A stretch of 64,000 bases of DNA from Bacteroidota bacterium (GTDB lineage: Bacteria > Bacteroidota > Bacteroidia > Bacteroidales > JAADJA01). The notes beneath the pieces are model-generated. The model worked only from the letters and a program-made list of their open reading frames with translations, did not search any database and was not told the DNA's origin. The DNA is taken from assembly GCA_020444515.1 (NCBI GenBank), contig JAHLKX010000001.1, positions 558,001 through 622,000 of the forward strand, written 5' to 3'. Below, one piece after another: positions 55,957-64,000 of the stretch (position 1 is its first letter; every line of letters begins with the position of its first letter). The position numbers were made by a program, and so were the translations under genes.

Positions 55957-57324
55957 ATGAAAACAAAATTACTTTCTATCACCACTATTTTGGTGTTAAC
56001 CACTGCTTTGTCACATGCACAAATGTGGGAACAACTGGCTGGAGAACCTGAAGGCGGAGGTATTACCGACATTTATTTTGATCAGGAGAGTGGCGACCTC
56101 TTCGTCGCTACCGGTTCATTGAACTGGCCCAGTGGAGAAGATGGTGGAATCAGACGGTCATCGAATGATGGCGCTTCCTGGGATAATATTTTCGATGCCT
56201 ATACCAGTCGTCTTATTATGAAAGGTCCCGATGGTCATCTGTATGCATCTGTATGGGAATACCCGCAGGACGAAGGGTTATACCGTTCGATGGACAATGG
56301 AAATAGCTGGGAACAACTGGTATCTGTACCTTCAGGAAACAATATTTTTTCTTGTGCCATTAAGGAAGGGAGTCCGAATATTATTTTTGCAGGTACCCGT
56401 CAGGGGGTGTATCGCTCTTTTGACAATGGTGTTACCTGGGCTTATGCCAATGACATTATTCCGGGTGATGCCTGGGTCAGGTCGATGGCCGTCGGGCCGG
56501 ATGGCACCATTGCTGCAGGAACTAGTTATGGACTTTATGTTTCTTCTGATAATGGCGATAGCTGGGATAAGGTAACCGGAGATGGAGCCAGTGACTATAT
56601 CATCAGTGTTGCATTTGATGAGGAATCTGGCTCAGGAGATCAAAACCCGATTATTAACCTGCTTTTTGGCAGTACAGACGGAGATTTATTTTTAGCCACT
56701 TCCATAGCATTGTTTACAGTCGCTGTTCATGTCGCTACCCTTGGTGCCAAGGAAATGACCAGGATTCGTGCCCATAGGGTGGCCAATCTTTTACCGCTTT
56801 TTCTAGTCTCGTTGTATGCGTCCACCACCGGTAATTTCTTTTATGCCCTGGGGGCCATGGCTTCATGGCAGCAATTTACAACCGGACTCCCTCCCAACCC
56901 GCTGATTTCTATCTTTTACTCAACAGTTCTCATAGCAACGGTAGCCACTATTGTGGTTTATCTTGGGATGTATGGAAACAGTAAAAGTATGACCTCTGGA
57001 TCTGAAATGTACAAAGCGACCTTTGACCTTACTACAGGTATTGAGCTTCAACCTTATGCAAACCCCTATCTGAAACTATTTCAAAACATACCCAATCCAT
57101 TTAAGGATCAAACACGGATCAATTTTGAACTCACGGATGGCGGACCAACTTCATTGTTACTTTATGATATGACGGGTCATAAAGTGCGATCACTCGTCAA
57201 TGACAATTTGACCAAGGGGAAGCATAGTATCCTCGTAGAGAAAGCTGGTCTATCTTCAGGAATTTATTATTACAGGCTCAATTCCAACAACCAGGTTCAA
57301 ACAAAAAAGCTGGTGATTCAATAG
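55957..57324 (+). CDS. T9SS-exported BNR-repeat protein with anomalous central region
   Basis: A 455-residue protein with a signal peptide (ending LSHAQ), a beta-propeller N-terminal half with Asp boxes (SSNDGASW, SMDNGNSW, SFDNGVTW, SSDNGDSW) and a C-terminal T9SS type A sorting domain (LFQNIPNPF ... LSSGIYYYRL ... KKLVIQ). Between residues about 245 and 345 the Asp boxes vanish and unusually hydrophobic strings appear (SIALFTVAVHVATLGAKEM, FLVSLYASTTGNFFYALGAM, STVLIATVATIVVYLGMYG), although remnants such as ASWQQFTTGLPPNP look like BNR repeats. This looks like a diverged or frame-disturbed pair of blades. Function unknown. Confidence 0.75.
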   Translation: MKTKLLSITTILVLTTALSHAQMWEQLAGEPEGGGITDIYFDQESGDLFVATGSLNWPSGEDGGIRRSSNDGASWDNIFDAYTSRLIMKGPDGHLYASVWEYPQDEGLYRSMDNGNSWEQLVSVPSGNNIFSCAIKEGSPNIIFAGTRQGVYRSFDNGVTWAYANDIIPGDAWVRSMAVGPDGTIAAGTSYGLYVSSDNGDSWDKVTGDGASDYIISVAFDEESGSGDQNPIINLLFGSTDGDLFLATSIALFTVAVHVATLGAKEMTRIRAHRVANLLPLFLVSLYASTTGNFFYALGAMASWQQFTTGLPPNPLISIFYSTVLIATVATIVVYLGMYGNSKSMTSGSEMYKATFDLTTGIELQPYANPYLKLFQNIPNPFKDQTRINFELTDGGPTSLLLYDMTGHKVRSLVNDNLTKGKHSILVEKAGLSSGIYYYRLNSNNQVQTKKLVIQ

Positions 57325-57344
57325 ATTTTAACCGAATATAATAG

Positions 57345-57372
57345 ACCACCTGCTGCGGCAGGTGGTTTTTTT
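57345..57372 (+). terminator. Terminator after the BNR protein gene
   Basis: Perfect 9-bp stem ACCACCTGC / GCAGGTGGT, loop TGCG, T8 tail. Confidence 0.9.
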
Positions 57373-57432
57373 ATGCCGGTAGTGTATCTGTCATGATCAA
57401 AAACCGTTAAATTAGTTGCTTAAAACAAACAA

Positions 57433-58551
57433 ATGCGGTTTCAAAACTTTCTTATATCCTTATTGTTTATTGCTTCATTAGCCGTTATTGAATCTAAAGC
57501 CCAGCAATCAGGCAGTAACTATTCTGATCCGGCTGCTGTATTGGCGATCATGGATCTGGTGAATCAACATTTTCTGAACAATGAATGGAAACAGAATGAT
57601 CGCAATTGGATCAGGGCTACCTATTACACCGGGTTAATGGCTTTTTATAAGACTACTGCAGACAGTAGCTTACGAAATCAGCTTCTGGCATGGGGTCAGA
57701 AACATGGCTGGAGAATCGGAACGGAGTGGATTTATCCGGCAAACAGATTGACCTGTTCTCAGACCTATATTCAACTCTATGAGATTTACTCAAATGCCAA
57801 TATGATTAAGAACACCAGGGAATTTATGGACAAAAGGGTAAACCAAAACAAACCCGCCTTTGAAGCCGGATGGGATTATGTAGATGCTCTTTATGTGGGA
57901 ACACCTGCTTATTTTATGATGAGTAAAATAACGCTAGATCCTTCCTATCAATCTTATGCTCATCGATTATTTGGGGAAGTTACCGAAGCACTATTTGATC
58001 CGGATTATCAGCTTTATTACCGCGACCTGAAAGCGAAAACACAAAAAACGGAAAGTGGCTTGCCGGAGTTTTGGTCTCGGGGAAATGGTTGGGCTTTTGC
58101 TTCTATCCCGAGAATTTTGAATTATTTACCTGAAGGCGATTCACTAAGAAATTATTACCTGCATCAATTTAAAGCAATGGCAACCAGCCTGCGAACATGC
58201 CAGGGAGGTGACGGTTTCTGGCGGAGCAGTTTGCTTGATTCTATTTCTTATCCCGATCCCGAAAGCAGTGGAACCGCATTTTTTGTTTATGGATATGCGT
58301 GGGGCATCAATCAGGGCATTCTTGACCAGGAAGTATATATTCCGGTTGTTATCAAGGCCTGGCAGGCACTTGCCGGAGCGGTTGATGACGACGGTAAAGT
58401 TTGCTGGGGACAGGATGTTGCCCGGGCACCCGGCAAAATTGATAAAGAGGACTCACGAGAGTTTGTTTCCGGGGCGTTCCTGCTGGCCGGGAGTGAAGTT
58501 TACAAACTCATTTCCTCAGATTTGATCCTGGATCATTTCAAAAAAGAATAA
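57433..58551 (+). CDS. Glycoside hydrolase family 105 (unsaturated glucuronyl/rhamnogalacturonyl hydrolase)
   Basis: A 372-residue secreted alpha/alpha-barrel enzyme with a signal peptide (ending ESKAQ). GH105 signatures: WIRATYYTGLMAFYKTT, AGWDYVDALYVGTPAYFMMSK with the catalytic Asp region, FWSRGNGWAFASIPRIL and ESSGTAFFVYGYAWGINQGIL. Such enzymes hydrate and cleave the unsaturated uronic acid left by pectin or ulvan lyases. There is no polysaccharide lyase nearby. It is convergent with and overlaps the DPP III gene by 19 bases at their 3' ends. Confidence 0.88.
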   Translation: MRFQNFLISLLFIASLAVIESKAQQSGSNYSDPAAVLAIMDLVNQHFLNNEWKQNDRNWIRATYYTGLMAFYKTTADSSLRNQLLAWGQKHGWRIGTEWIYPANRLTCSQTYIQLYEIYSNANMIKNTREFMDKRVNQNKPAFEAGWDYVDALYVGTPAYFMMSKITLDPSYQSYAHRLFGEVTEALFDPDYQLYYRDLKAKTQKTESGLPEFWSRGNGWAFASIPRILNYLPEGDSLRNYYLHQFKAMATSLRTCQGGDGFWRSSLLDSISYPDPESSGTAFFVYGYAWGINQGILDQEVYIPVVIKAWQALAGAVDDDGKVCWGQDVARAPGKIDKEDSREFVSGAFLLAGSEVYKLISSDLILDHFKKE

Positions 58552-60590
58552 TCCCTTGAATAACGGAGCATCTGCTCGGCATACCCTTCGGAATAATCAA
58601 CAGTGATATCCGCGATCTCATCATTTTCAACAACGGGTTTCAATACAGGATTTACAAAACCCCCATAGGGAGCAAGATTGAGCTTTTGATACCGATCTAT
58701 CACCTCTTTGTGCAGTGTTGGGTCGACAACCACCCCGTATGTTTCCACGAGATCTTTACCAGCTTCATAATCTCCTTCTGATTTGATGCGTTGCACCTCT
58801 GCAAGTAAAGCTCCAAATAGATTTCGTAACTTATTGTAATCATTTATCTTGTAATAGGTTTTTCCGTCTTTTTTCACCTGTTCGATTACATTCTCAGCCA
58901 ATCCTTTTTCATAACACCATTTGGAGATCAACTGTCGGTTTCGCATATGAGCCTGTTCAATGTTTTTACCCAATTCAATGCGGGTAAGCTGGGTCATCAA
59001 TCCATTGCGGATATAACCATTGTACTCTGCTTTGGCAACATCGAGGCTGGGCATAATACCCAGCTCAACCATTTTATCATCCATAAGATAATAGAGGGCA
59101 AAAAGATCGGCACGGGACTCCTCCAGTGCTGAAGAGTAGTTTTTCAAGGCTTCGGAGCTGGTGCCCGGAAGAAGTTTACCCGAACCGTGTCCGAGGCATT
59201 CATGAAGATCGGTGTGAAGGTTACCCGCCATAAAACCATATTTTTTCGCCAGTTCAATTTCCTCTTCTGAGTAGCAAAATTCTTCGAGAAATCCATTGCC
59301 AATTGCAGCCTGGTCGTAGGCATAGGTAATATTTTCCATGGTTACCGACTTGGATCCATGCTCAGCCCTGATCCAATCAGCATTGGGTAAATTAATTCCA
59401 ATGGGGGTGGATGGATAACAATCACCACCCAATTGAGCTACCGTAATCACTTTGGCAGAAACGCCTTTAACACTTTCTTTTTTGAAACGGGGATCGGTGG
59501 GTGAATGATCTTCAAACCATTGTGCATTGGCACTAATGATCTCTGTCCGTTTGGTTGCTTCTTCATCTTTAAAATCCACCACTGATTCCCAGGTAGCTTT
59601 CATGCCTAATGGATCGCCATATGTTTCCGTAAATCCATTCACGAAATCGACGCTTGCTGATAGTTCCTGCACCCACAAAATATTAAATTCATCAAAAGTT
59701 TCCAGATCGCCGGTTTGATAAAATTCAATGAGTTTTTCAATGATGGCCTTCTGATGCTCACTTTCGGCCACCTCGGCCGCCTTATTGAGCCAGTAAGCAG
59801 CTTTTTCAAGGGCGGGTCCGTATAAACCTCCTATTTTATAAACTTCTTCTTTAATAACCCCGTTTTCCTTAACCAGCTTTGAATTGAGGCCATAAGAAAT
59901 GGGCGTAGGATCATTGGGATCTTTTTGTTTCGCATAAAATGCCTCCGCCTCTGCCTGGGTTACCCCTTCGTAAAAATTACAGGCCGAATTTTTAATCAGA
60001 TCACCGGAAGAATCCAGGCTTACTTTTTTGGGGGCCACCGTGGGATCGAATAAAATGCTTTGCATTTCCTGTTGGATTTGTGCCACGGTTTCTCCATCAG
60101 CGACTGGAAAGTCTGCATCCGGAGAATTTTTCATGAGTTCTGAAAGGTATTCAACCGGAAAAGCCGGGATGAACTTATCGGAAGAATAATGATGATGAAT
60201 GCCATTGGAGAACCAAACCCTTTTTAAATACACCACAAAGTTCTTAAAATCCTCGCTTTCACGGTTTCCCTGGTAATTTTTATAAATCTCTTCCAGGGTT
60301 TTTCTAACCTTCAGGTTGTTCTTATAATTCTGATCGAATATGATATCACGACCACACAAGGCAGCTTCACTCAGATAATATATGAGCTTTTTTTGCTGCA
60401 GATTCAGGTCTTCAAATCCGGGGACCTGGTATCGCATGATCTTCAAGTCCGCAAACTGTTCCACAAAATACTGGAAATCTTCTGTTGTTGTTGCTTTCAT
60501 TTCGTCCGTTGTTTTCATATCTCCTCCTGTATTACATGCTGTAAAAACTACTGTTAAGGTAACAATGAAGGATAAAATCTGTTTTCTCAT
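58533..60590 (-). CDS. Dipeptidyl peptidase III (M49) lipoprotein
   Basis: A 685-residue metallopeptidase with a lipoprotein signal (FTAC, Cys19), placing it in the outer or inner membrane periplasmic face. Zinc motif HECLGH at 463-468 and the second motif EESRAD near 490-495 match the M49 family, whose bacterial members often read HECLGH. DPP III releases N-terminal dipeptides. It sits 2 bases downstream of comB, so it may be the last gene of the gcvT-DUF5714-comB run. Confidence 0.9.
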   Translation of the reverse strand: MRKQILSFIVTLTVVFTACNTGGDMKTTDEMKATTTEDFQYFVEQFADLKIMRYQVPGFEDLNLQQKKLIYYLSEAALCGRDIIFDQNYKNNLKVRKTLEEIYKNYQGNRESEDFKNFVVYLKRVWFSNGIHHHYSSDKFIPAFPVEYLSELMKNSPDADFPVADGETVAQIQQEMQSILFDPTVAPKKVSLDSSGDLIKNSACNFYEGVTQAEAEAFYAKQKDPNDPTPISYGLNSKLVKENGVIKEEVYKIGGLYGPALEKAAYWLNKAAEVAESEHQKAIIEKLIEFYQTGDLETFDEFNILWVQELSASVDFVNGFTETYGDPLGMKATWESVVDFKDEEATKRTEIISANAQWFEDHSPTDPRFKKESVKGVSAKVITVAQLGGDCYPSTPIGINLPNADWIRAEHGSKSVTMENITYAYDQAAIGNGFLEEFCYSEEEIELAKKYGFMAGNLHTDLHECLGHGSGKLLPGTSSEALKNYSSALEESRADLFALYYLMDDKMVELGIMPSLDVAKAEYNGYIRNGLMTQLTRIELGKNIEQAHMRNRQLISKWCYEKGLAENVIEQVKKDGKTYYKINDYNKLRNLFGALLAEVQRIKSEGDYEAGKDLVETYGVVVDPTLHKEVIDRYQKLNLAPYGGFVNPVLKPVVENDEIADITVDYSEGYAEQMLRYSRDYSFLK

Positions 60591-60592
60591 AC

Positions 60593-61324
60593 TTATAAAT
60601 TGGTTAAAAATTCTCCGTCAAAACGGGGAATAACATTTGTGTTATTGAATGATAATGCATATTCTATATCGTCAAGTGCACCCAGCTGAACCAGTCTTTT
60701 ATAATGGGTTGCCGTTTCCATTACCTTATTCAGATCGGTCTTTGCTATTCTCCATAATTCCAGAGCTGCCAGGGCTTCATCATTGACGAGCTTATAATTT
60801 GCTGACGCAAGCAGATTGTCTGCCAGCGCCCCGGCAAAAAGGGTATCTTCCAGACTCAGATTTCCCATCCACCCCGAACAGAGTATTAAGATGGGATGAT
60901 CTTGTTTTTGCAGCCAACTGGTTAGTGCATCCATATTGTTAAAAGTGCCGATTACGATTTCCCCTGCTTTTTTAGCCATTTCAATTGCACGGGTACCATT
61001 TGACGTCGATAATATGAGGGGATGTTGTTGAGGAGCAGCTTTTGAAAGAGCCACCGGTGAATTACCGAAATCTGCAAAATCGAGTTTGATACCATCTCGT
61101 TCCCCGGCAGCCATCCATTTATTTTGAATTTTCAATTTGCGGGCAATCTCAACGTCGGAAACTGGCAGTATTTTATCAAATCCATGAGCCAGAGCGGCAC
61201 ACATACTTGAACCAGCCCTGAAAATATCGACCACCACGGTGATCAACTCTCCCCGGGTTTGTCTGAATTGAAACAATCCCGGTGTCAGGCAAATTTCGAT
61301 CGATCGGTTAAGATTCTTTTTCAA
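60593..61324 (-). CDS. comB: 2-phosphosulfolactate phosphatase (ComB-like)
   Basis: About 244 residues, starting at a TTG at 61324 (MKKNLNRSIEICLTPGLF), which overlaps the upstream gene by 17 bases. The ATG at 61405 would need a 98-base overlap and an N-terminus unlike family members. ComB signatures: VVVDIFRAGSSMCAALAHG, PVSDVEIARKL, AGERDGIKL, DFGNSP, STSNGTRAI, and ILCSGWMGNLSLEDTLFAGAL. ComB dephosphorylates 2-phosphosulfolactate to sulfolactate, used for coenzyme M in archaea; in bacteria the pathway use is uncertain. No comA or comC neighbour is present. Confidence 0.82.
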   Translation of the reverse strand: MKKNLNRSIEICLTPGLFQFRQTRGELITVVVDIFRAGSSMCAALAHGFDKILPVSDVEIARKLKIQNKWMAAGERDGIKLDFADFGNSPVALSKAAPQQHPLILSTSNGTRAIEMAKKAGEIVIGTFNNMDALTSWLQKQDHPILILCSGWMGNLSLEDTLFAGALADNLLASANYKLVNDEALAALELWRIAKTDLNKVMETATHYKRLVQLGALDDIEYALSFNNTNVIPRFDGEFLTNL

Positions 61325-62036
61325 GTTTTGAGTTATTGGAACCTGGGAAATATTCGCAATCACCCAGTTTGCATTGTTTGTTTCGGGATGAAAAACTGCA
61401 TGCAATTGGTTCGAGGGGCAAATTTACATTGAGATGTTCACTGAGATAATTTACAGCCTCGGCAATGGCTATAAAACTATCCCTTTTGCAGCATCTTGGA
61501 CCACCGGCTTTTGCAATCCGCAACAGAGACGTACCCGTTAGCGTATTGCTCATTTGCCATTCTTTTTCCGCAAGCGGAGTATTCCCGGTAATGATGCTCA
61601 TAAAAATTCCGGTTCCAACGGCTGCCCCACAATTTCCATGCGATCCACAAAACCCTCCCAGGACATATTCAGCCCGCTTTCGCGCAATGTGAATTTTGAT
61701 CGATTTATAGTCCTGCTTGTCTAAATGATTGTAATAGGCCGCCAGCAATGATGCCGGAACCAAAAAATGATGCTCAGGTCCATGCATTTTGATTTGTTGA
61801 TGCTTCATCAACAGGACTGCAATCTGTCCGGGGTCTGTAAGTTCAGTATGGTTACAGAAACCCTCGATCAGGTCGGCTCCGGATGCACTGTGGCAGTGGT
61901 TACAAATAAAATGTCCCTCCGGACAACTTACATTGACACTGAATTCCTTTCCACAAAATTCACAAGTATGCGGCTTATCTTCCTGCGAATAAATAAGCTC
62001 CTTACCACACAGTATACACCCTTCATCGAAATTCAT
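61308..62036 (-). CDS. DUF5714 Cys-rich protein
   Basis: A 242-residue soluble protein starting at the ATG at 62036, whose A is shared with the gcvT stop (TGATG). The N-terminal 65 residues hold three Cys-pair units (CILC, CEFC, CNHC) plus further His and Cys residues, resembling a zinc ribbon. The middle (EHHFLVPASLLAAYYN, GGFCGSHGNCGAAVGTGIFMSI) and C-terminal CCKRDSF fit the DUF5714 family. Function is unknown. The tight coupling to gcvT and comB suggests a metabolic role. Confidence 0.75.
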   Translation of the reverse strand: MNFDEGCILCGKELIYSQEDKPHTCEFCGKEFSVNVSCPEGHFICNHCHSASGADLIEGFCNHTELTDPGQIAVLLMKHQQIKMHGPEHHFLVPASLLAAYYNHLDKQDYKSIKIHIARKRAEYVLGGFCGSHGNCGAAVGTGIFMSIITGNTPLAEKEWQMSNTLTGTSLLRIAKAGGPRCCKRDSFIAIAEAVNYLSEHLNVNLPLEPIACSFSSRNKQCKLGDCEYFPGSNNSKLEKES

Positions 62037-63139
62037 CAATTTTTATAAAATGGGAGTTTAACAATTTTAGCCTTTAAAAGCTTATTCCTGATCCTAATAT
62101 AAATTTCACTGTCAAATTTTGCAAAAGCGGATTGAATGTAACCCATGCCAATACCTTTATTCAATGCCGGAGCCATGGTACCCGAAGTTACTTCTCCAAT
62201 CACATTTCCATTGGCATCACAAATTTCGTAATGCTGCCTTGGGATGCCTTTGTCGATCATTTCAAAACCACGCAGCCGGCGGGCAACACCTTCCTCTTTC
62301 TGTTTCAGTAAAATTTCTTTATCTATGAAATCATTTTGATCATTGAATTTGGTAATCCAACCCAATCCCGCTTCTATGGGTGAAGTGGTGTCGTTGATGT
62401 CGTTTCCGTATAAACAAAAGCCCATTTCCAATCGCAAGGTATCGCGCGCTCCCAATCCAATGGGTTTAATACCGAACTCCTCCCCGGCCTTAAATACGGC
62501 CTTCCAGATGGATTCAGCTACATTATTGGGCATGTATATTTCACAACCCCCTGATCCGGTATAACCCGTTGTGGAAAAGATAATGTTATCTACACCAGCA
62601 AAATTCAAAACCTTAAAGGTGTAATATTCCATGTTTTCAACCGGTTCATCCGTAAGCTTCTGCATTGCCTTCAAGGCCAGCGGACCCTGCACAGCAAGCT
62701 GGGCCATATCATCCGATACGTTGATCAGTTCTTTACCAATATCCATGTTAAACTTTTTGGATTGTTCCACCAACCAGTTCCAGTCCTTTTGGATATTGGC
62801 TGCATTGATTACCAGGAGGTACTTTTCTTCACTAAATCGGTAAACCAGCAAATCATCCACAATACCACCTTTTCCATTGGGGAAGCAGGAGTATTGAACT
62901 TTACCATCGAAAAGCGCAGATACATCATTGGAAGTTACCCATTGCACAAATTCAAATGCTTTGGGCCCTTTTACCCAAACTTCGCCCATGTGCGACACAT
63001 CAAATACTCCTACTGAATTTCTGACGGTCATATGTTCTTTGATCAACCCCTCGTATTGGATAGGCATATAATATCCGGCAAACTCCACCATTTTAGCTCC
63101 AAGGGCTTCGTGGAATCCGGTAAATGCTGTATGTTTCAT
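62036..63139 (-). CDS. gcvT: Aminomethyltransferase (glycine cleavage T protein)
   Basis: A 367-residue T protein, started at the ATG at 63139 ([20 protein letters not shown]), since the 17 residues upstream of it do not fit the family. Seen: [47 protein letters not shown] and [18 protein letters not shown], the folate-binding regions. It transfers the aminomethyl group of glycine to tetrahydrofolate, releasing ammonia. gcvH and gcvP are not in the window. It leads the DUF5714-comB-DPP III run. Confidence 0.93.
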   Translation of the reverse strand: MKHTAFTGFHEALGAKMVEFAGYYMPIQYEGLIKEHMTVRNSVGVFDVSHMGEVWVKGPKAFEFVQWVTSNDVSALFDGKVQYSCFPNGKGGIVDDLLVYRFSEEKYLLVINAANIQKDWNWLVEQSKKFNMDIGKELINVSDDMAQLAVQGPLALKAMQKLTDEPVENMEYYTFKVLNFAGVDNIIFSTTGYTGSGGCEIYMPNNVAESIWKAVFKAGEEFGIKPIGLGARDTLRLEMGFCLYGNDINDTTSPIEAGLGWITKFNDQNDFIDKEILLKQKEEGVARRLRGFEMIDKGIPRQHYEICDANGNVIGEVTSGTMAPALNKGIGMGYIQSAFAKFDSEIYIRIRNKLLKAKIVKLPFYKN

Positions 63140-63265
63140 TCTAAAAGTATTAAATCTGTTGTATGCCGCAAATGTATAAAAAATAGGCACGGTGCAAAGA
63201 TGGACTTATTCTAAATTATTTATTCGGTTACAGTCATGGTTATCGAAACTTCATTCAAATTAACT

Positions 63266-63273
63266 TAACTTTG
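63266..63273 (+). promoter_or_regulatory. Candidate -7 box for the polysaccharide biosynthesis gene
   Basis: TAACTTTG, an exact TAnnTTTG match, 18 bases before the ATG; no clear -33 element. Confidence 0.4.
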
Positions 63274-63290
63274 TGCGACAAAATTCCAGC

Positions 63291-64000
63291 ATGTTTTTAT
63301 CCAATCAAAATATGCCACGTTGGATGATCTTTATGATCGATATGTCCATCGTATTATTTTCAGTGGTACTGGCCTATATGCTGCGCTTTAACTTTCACGT
63401 ACCGGATGTGGAAATGCGCCAGTGGCCCCTGGTATTTACTACGGTATTATTGGTCAGGGCATTGAGTTTCATCATATCAAAAACCTATGCCGGCATCATT
63501 CGCTATACCAGCACCGAAGATGCCATAAGGATTTTCCTGGTCATCCTGTCGGGAAGCGTTTTGTTTTCCATCCTGAATGTTCTCTCCTATTATTTCATCA
63601 ACGAAAAATATGTTGTCCCCTTTTCCATTATCATCATTGAGTTTATCACGGTAATATTTGCCATGGTCACTTTCCGGATCGTGGTAAAAATTGCTTACCT
63701 CGAAATCATGAACCCATCGGGCAGCAAGACCCGGGTCATTATTTTTGGAGCCGGTGAAGCCGGAATCATTACCAAACGGGCCCTCGACCGGGACGTGGGA
63801 ACACGATACAAGGTGGTGGCTTTTGTGGACGATGATAAGTCAAAATGGGATAAAAAGATAGAAGGTGTTACCATCCATGGATTTGACAAACTTGAATCAG
63901 TGGTTTCCGAAAACAATGTGGAACATGTGATCATCGCCGTACAAAAACTTAAGCCGGAAAAAAAACAATCCATTGTTGATGTTTGTCTTCGCCACAATGC
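63291..64000 (+). CDS. FlaA1/CapD-type polysaccharide biosynthesis protein, N-terminal part (3' truncated)
   Basis: Translation from the ATG at 63291 stays open to the window edge (about 236 codons). Residues 1-140 hold about four membrane helices (MPRWMIFMIDMSIVLFSVV, LVFTTVLLVRALSFIIS, IFLVILSGSVLFSILNVLSY, FSIIIIEFITVIFAMVTFR). A Rossmann-like domain starting VIIFGAGEAGIITKRAL and AFVDDDKSKWDKKIEGV follows, as in nucleoside-diphosphate sugar 4,6-dehydratases (WbpM/CapD/FlaA1). The catalytic SDR domain would lie beyond the window. Role: making or priming sugars for surface polysaccharide. Confidence 0.85.
   Translation, partial: MFLSNQNMPRWMIFMIDMSIVLFSVVLAYMLRFNFHVPDVEMRQWPLVFTTVLLVRALSFIISKTYAGIIRYTSTEDAIRIFLVILSGSVLFSILNVLSYYFINEKYVVPFSIIIIEFITVIFAMVTFRIVVKIAYLEIMNPSGSKTRVIIFGAGEAGIITKRALDRDVGTRYKVVAFVDDDKSKWDKKIEGVTIHGFDKLESVVSENNVEHVIIAVQKLKPEKKQSIVDVCLRHN

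Noticed and set aside
61325-61405. Longer N-terminus of ComB from the ATG at 61405
   Set aside because: It would overlap the DUF5714 gene by 98 bases, and the extra residues merely reflect that gene's sequence in another frame; the TTG at 61324 gives a family-like start.
1-64000. CRISPR arrays, rRNA, tRNA, insertion sequences or prophage
   Set aside because: No regular repeat-spacer pattern, cloverleaf, conserved rRNA stretch, transposase or phage gene was seen in the intergenic regions.

Overview
The window is a stretch of a Bacteroidota (Bacteroidetes) chromosome, most like a Bacteroidales/Marinilabiliales-type or similar environmental lineage. The evidence is: several secreted proteins with type IX secretion (T9SS) C-terminal sorting domains, a PorD (DUF4835) gene, the block bamD-rpoZ-coaBC-porD-recN, a serine palmitoyltransferase for sphingolipids, a DUF6913 gene, and several good matches to the Bacteroidota -7 promoter box TAnnTTTG. 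I saw no rRNA, tRNA, CRISPR array, transposase or phage gene. Composition looks uniform and most genes read as ordinary core or lineage-typical genes.

Layout. 1-4.1 kb: two DUF3857/transglutaminase-like proteins (the first cut by the window edge and lacking the catalytic Cys) and an AEC-type transporter. 4.3-13.5 kb, minus strand: a secreted GH38 alpha-mannosidase-like enzyme, an ICMT-like membrane methyltransferase, a DUF4382 lipoprotein, TruC, and a 1048-residue multidomain surface protein. 13.6-17.3 kb: a MarR regulator with a perfect palindromic operator candidate, its YceI lipoprotein partner, a T9SS-exported BNR-propeller protein, a small CMD-family protein and a tiny membrane protein. 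17.6-21.9 kb: the most unusual locus, comprising a PsiE-like protein, a bd-oxidase-like membrane subunit and a second bd-like subunit fused to an eight-CXXCH cytochrome c. 22-29.6 kb: a TPR protein, gyrA, clpC and an unknown membrane-anchored protein. 29.7-38.7 kb: two convergent acyl-CoA dehydrogenases, then fabI, recN, porD, coaBC, rpoZ and bamD on the minus strand. 38.8-52 kb: serine palmitoyltransferase, a coiled-coil membrane protein, a membrane-fused spermidine-synthase-like protein, two paralogous T9SS-exported M14 carboxypeptidases around an outer-membrane protein and a glycosyltransferase, DUF6913, a flavin reductase and an unknown protein with an internal duplication. 52.1-55.8 kb: a membrane class III nucleotide cyclase, an HD-domain hydrolase and a universal stress protein. 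56-58.6 kb: a T9SS BNR protein with an anomalous centre and a GH105 hydrolase. 58.5-63.1 kb, minus strand: gcvT, a DUF5714 Cys-rich protein, ComB and a lipoprotein dipeptidyl peptidase III. 63.3 kb to the end: a truncated FlaA1/CapD-type polysaccharide biosynthesis gene.

How it fits together. The secretome (GH38, GH105, BNR proteins, M14 carboxypeptidases, DPP III) points to a heterotroph degrading glycoprotein, pectin-like polysaccharide and peptides outside the cell, with T9SS as export route. FabI, the acyl-CoA dehydrogenases and serine palmitoyltransferase cover fatty-acid synthesis, oxidation and sphingolipid formation. The 17.6-21.9 kb locus is the best candidate for an under-described system: a heterodimeric, bd-oxidase-derived quinol module wired to an octaheme c-type cytochrome.
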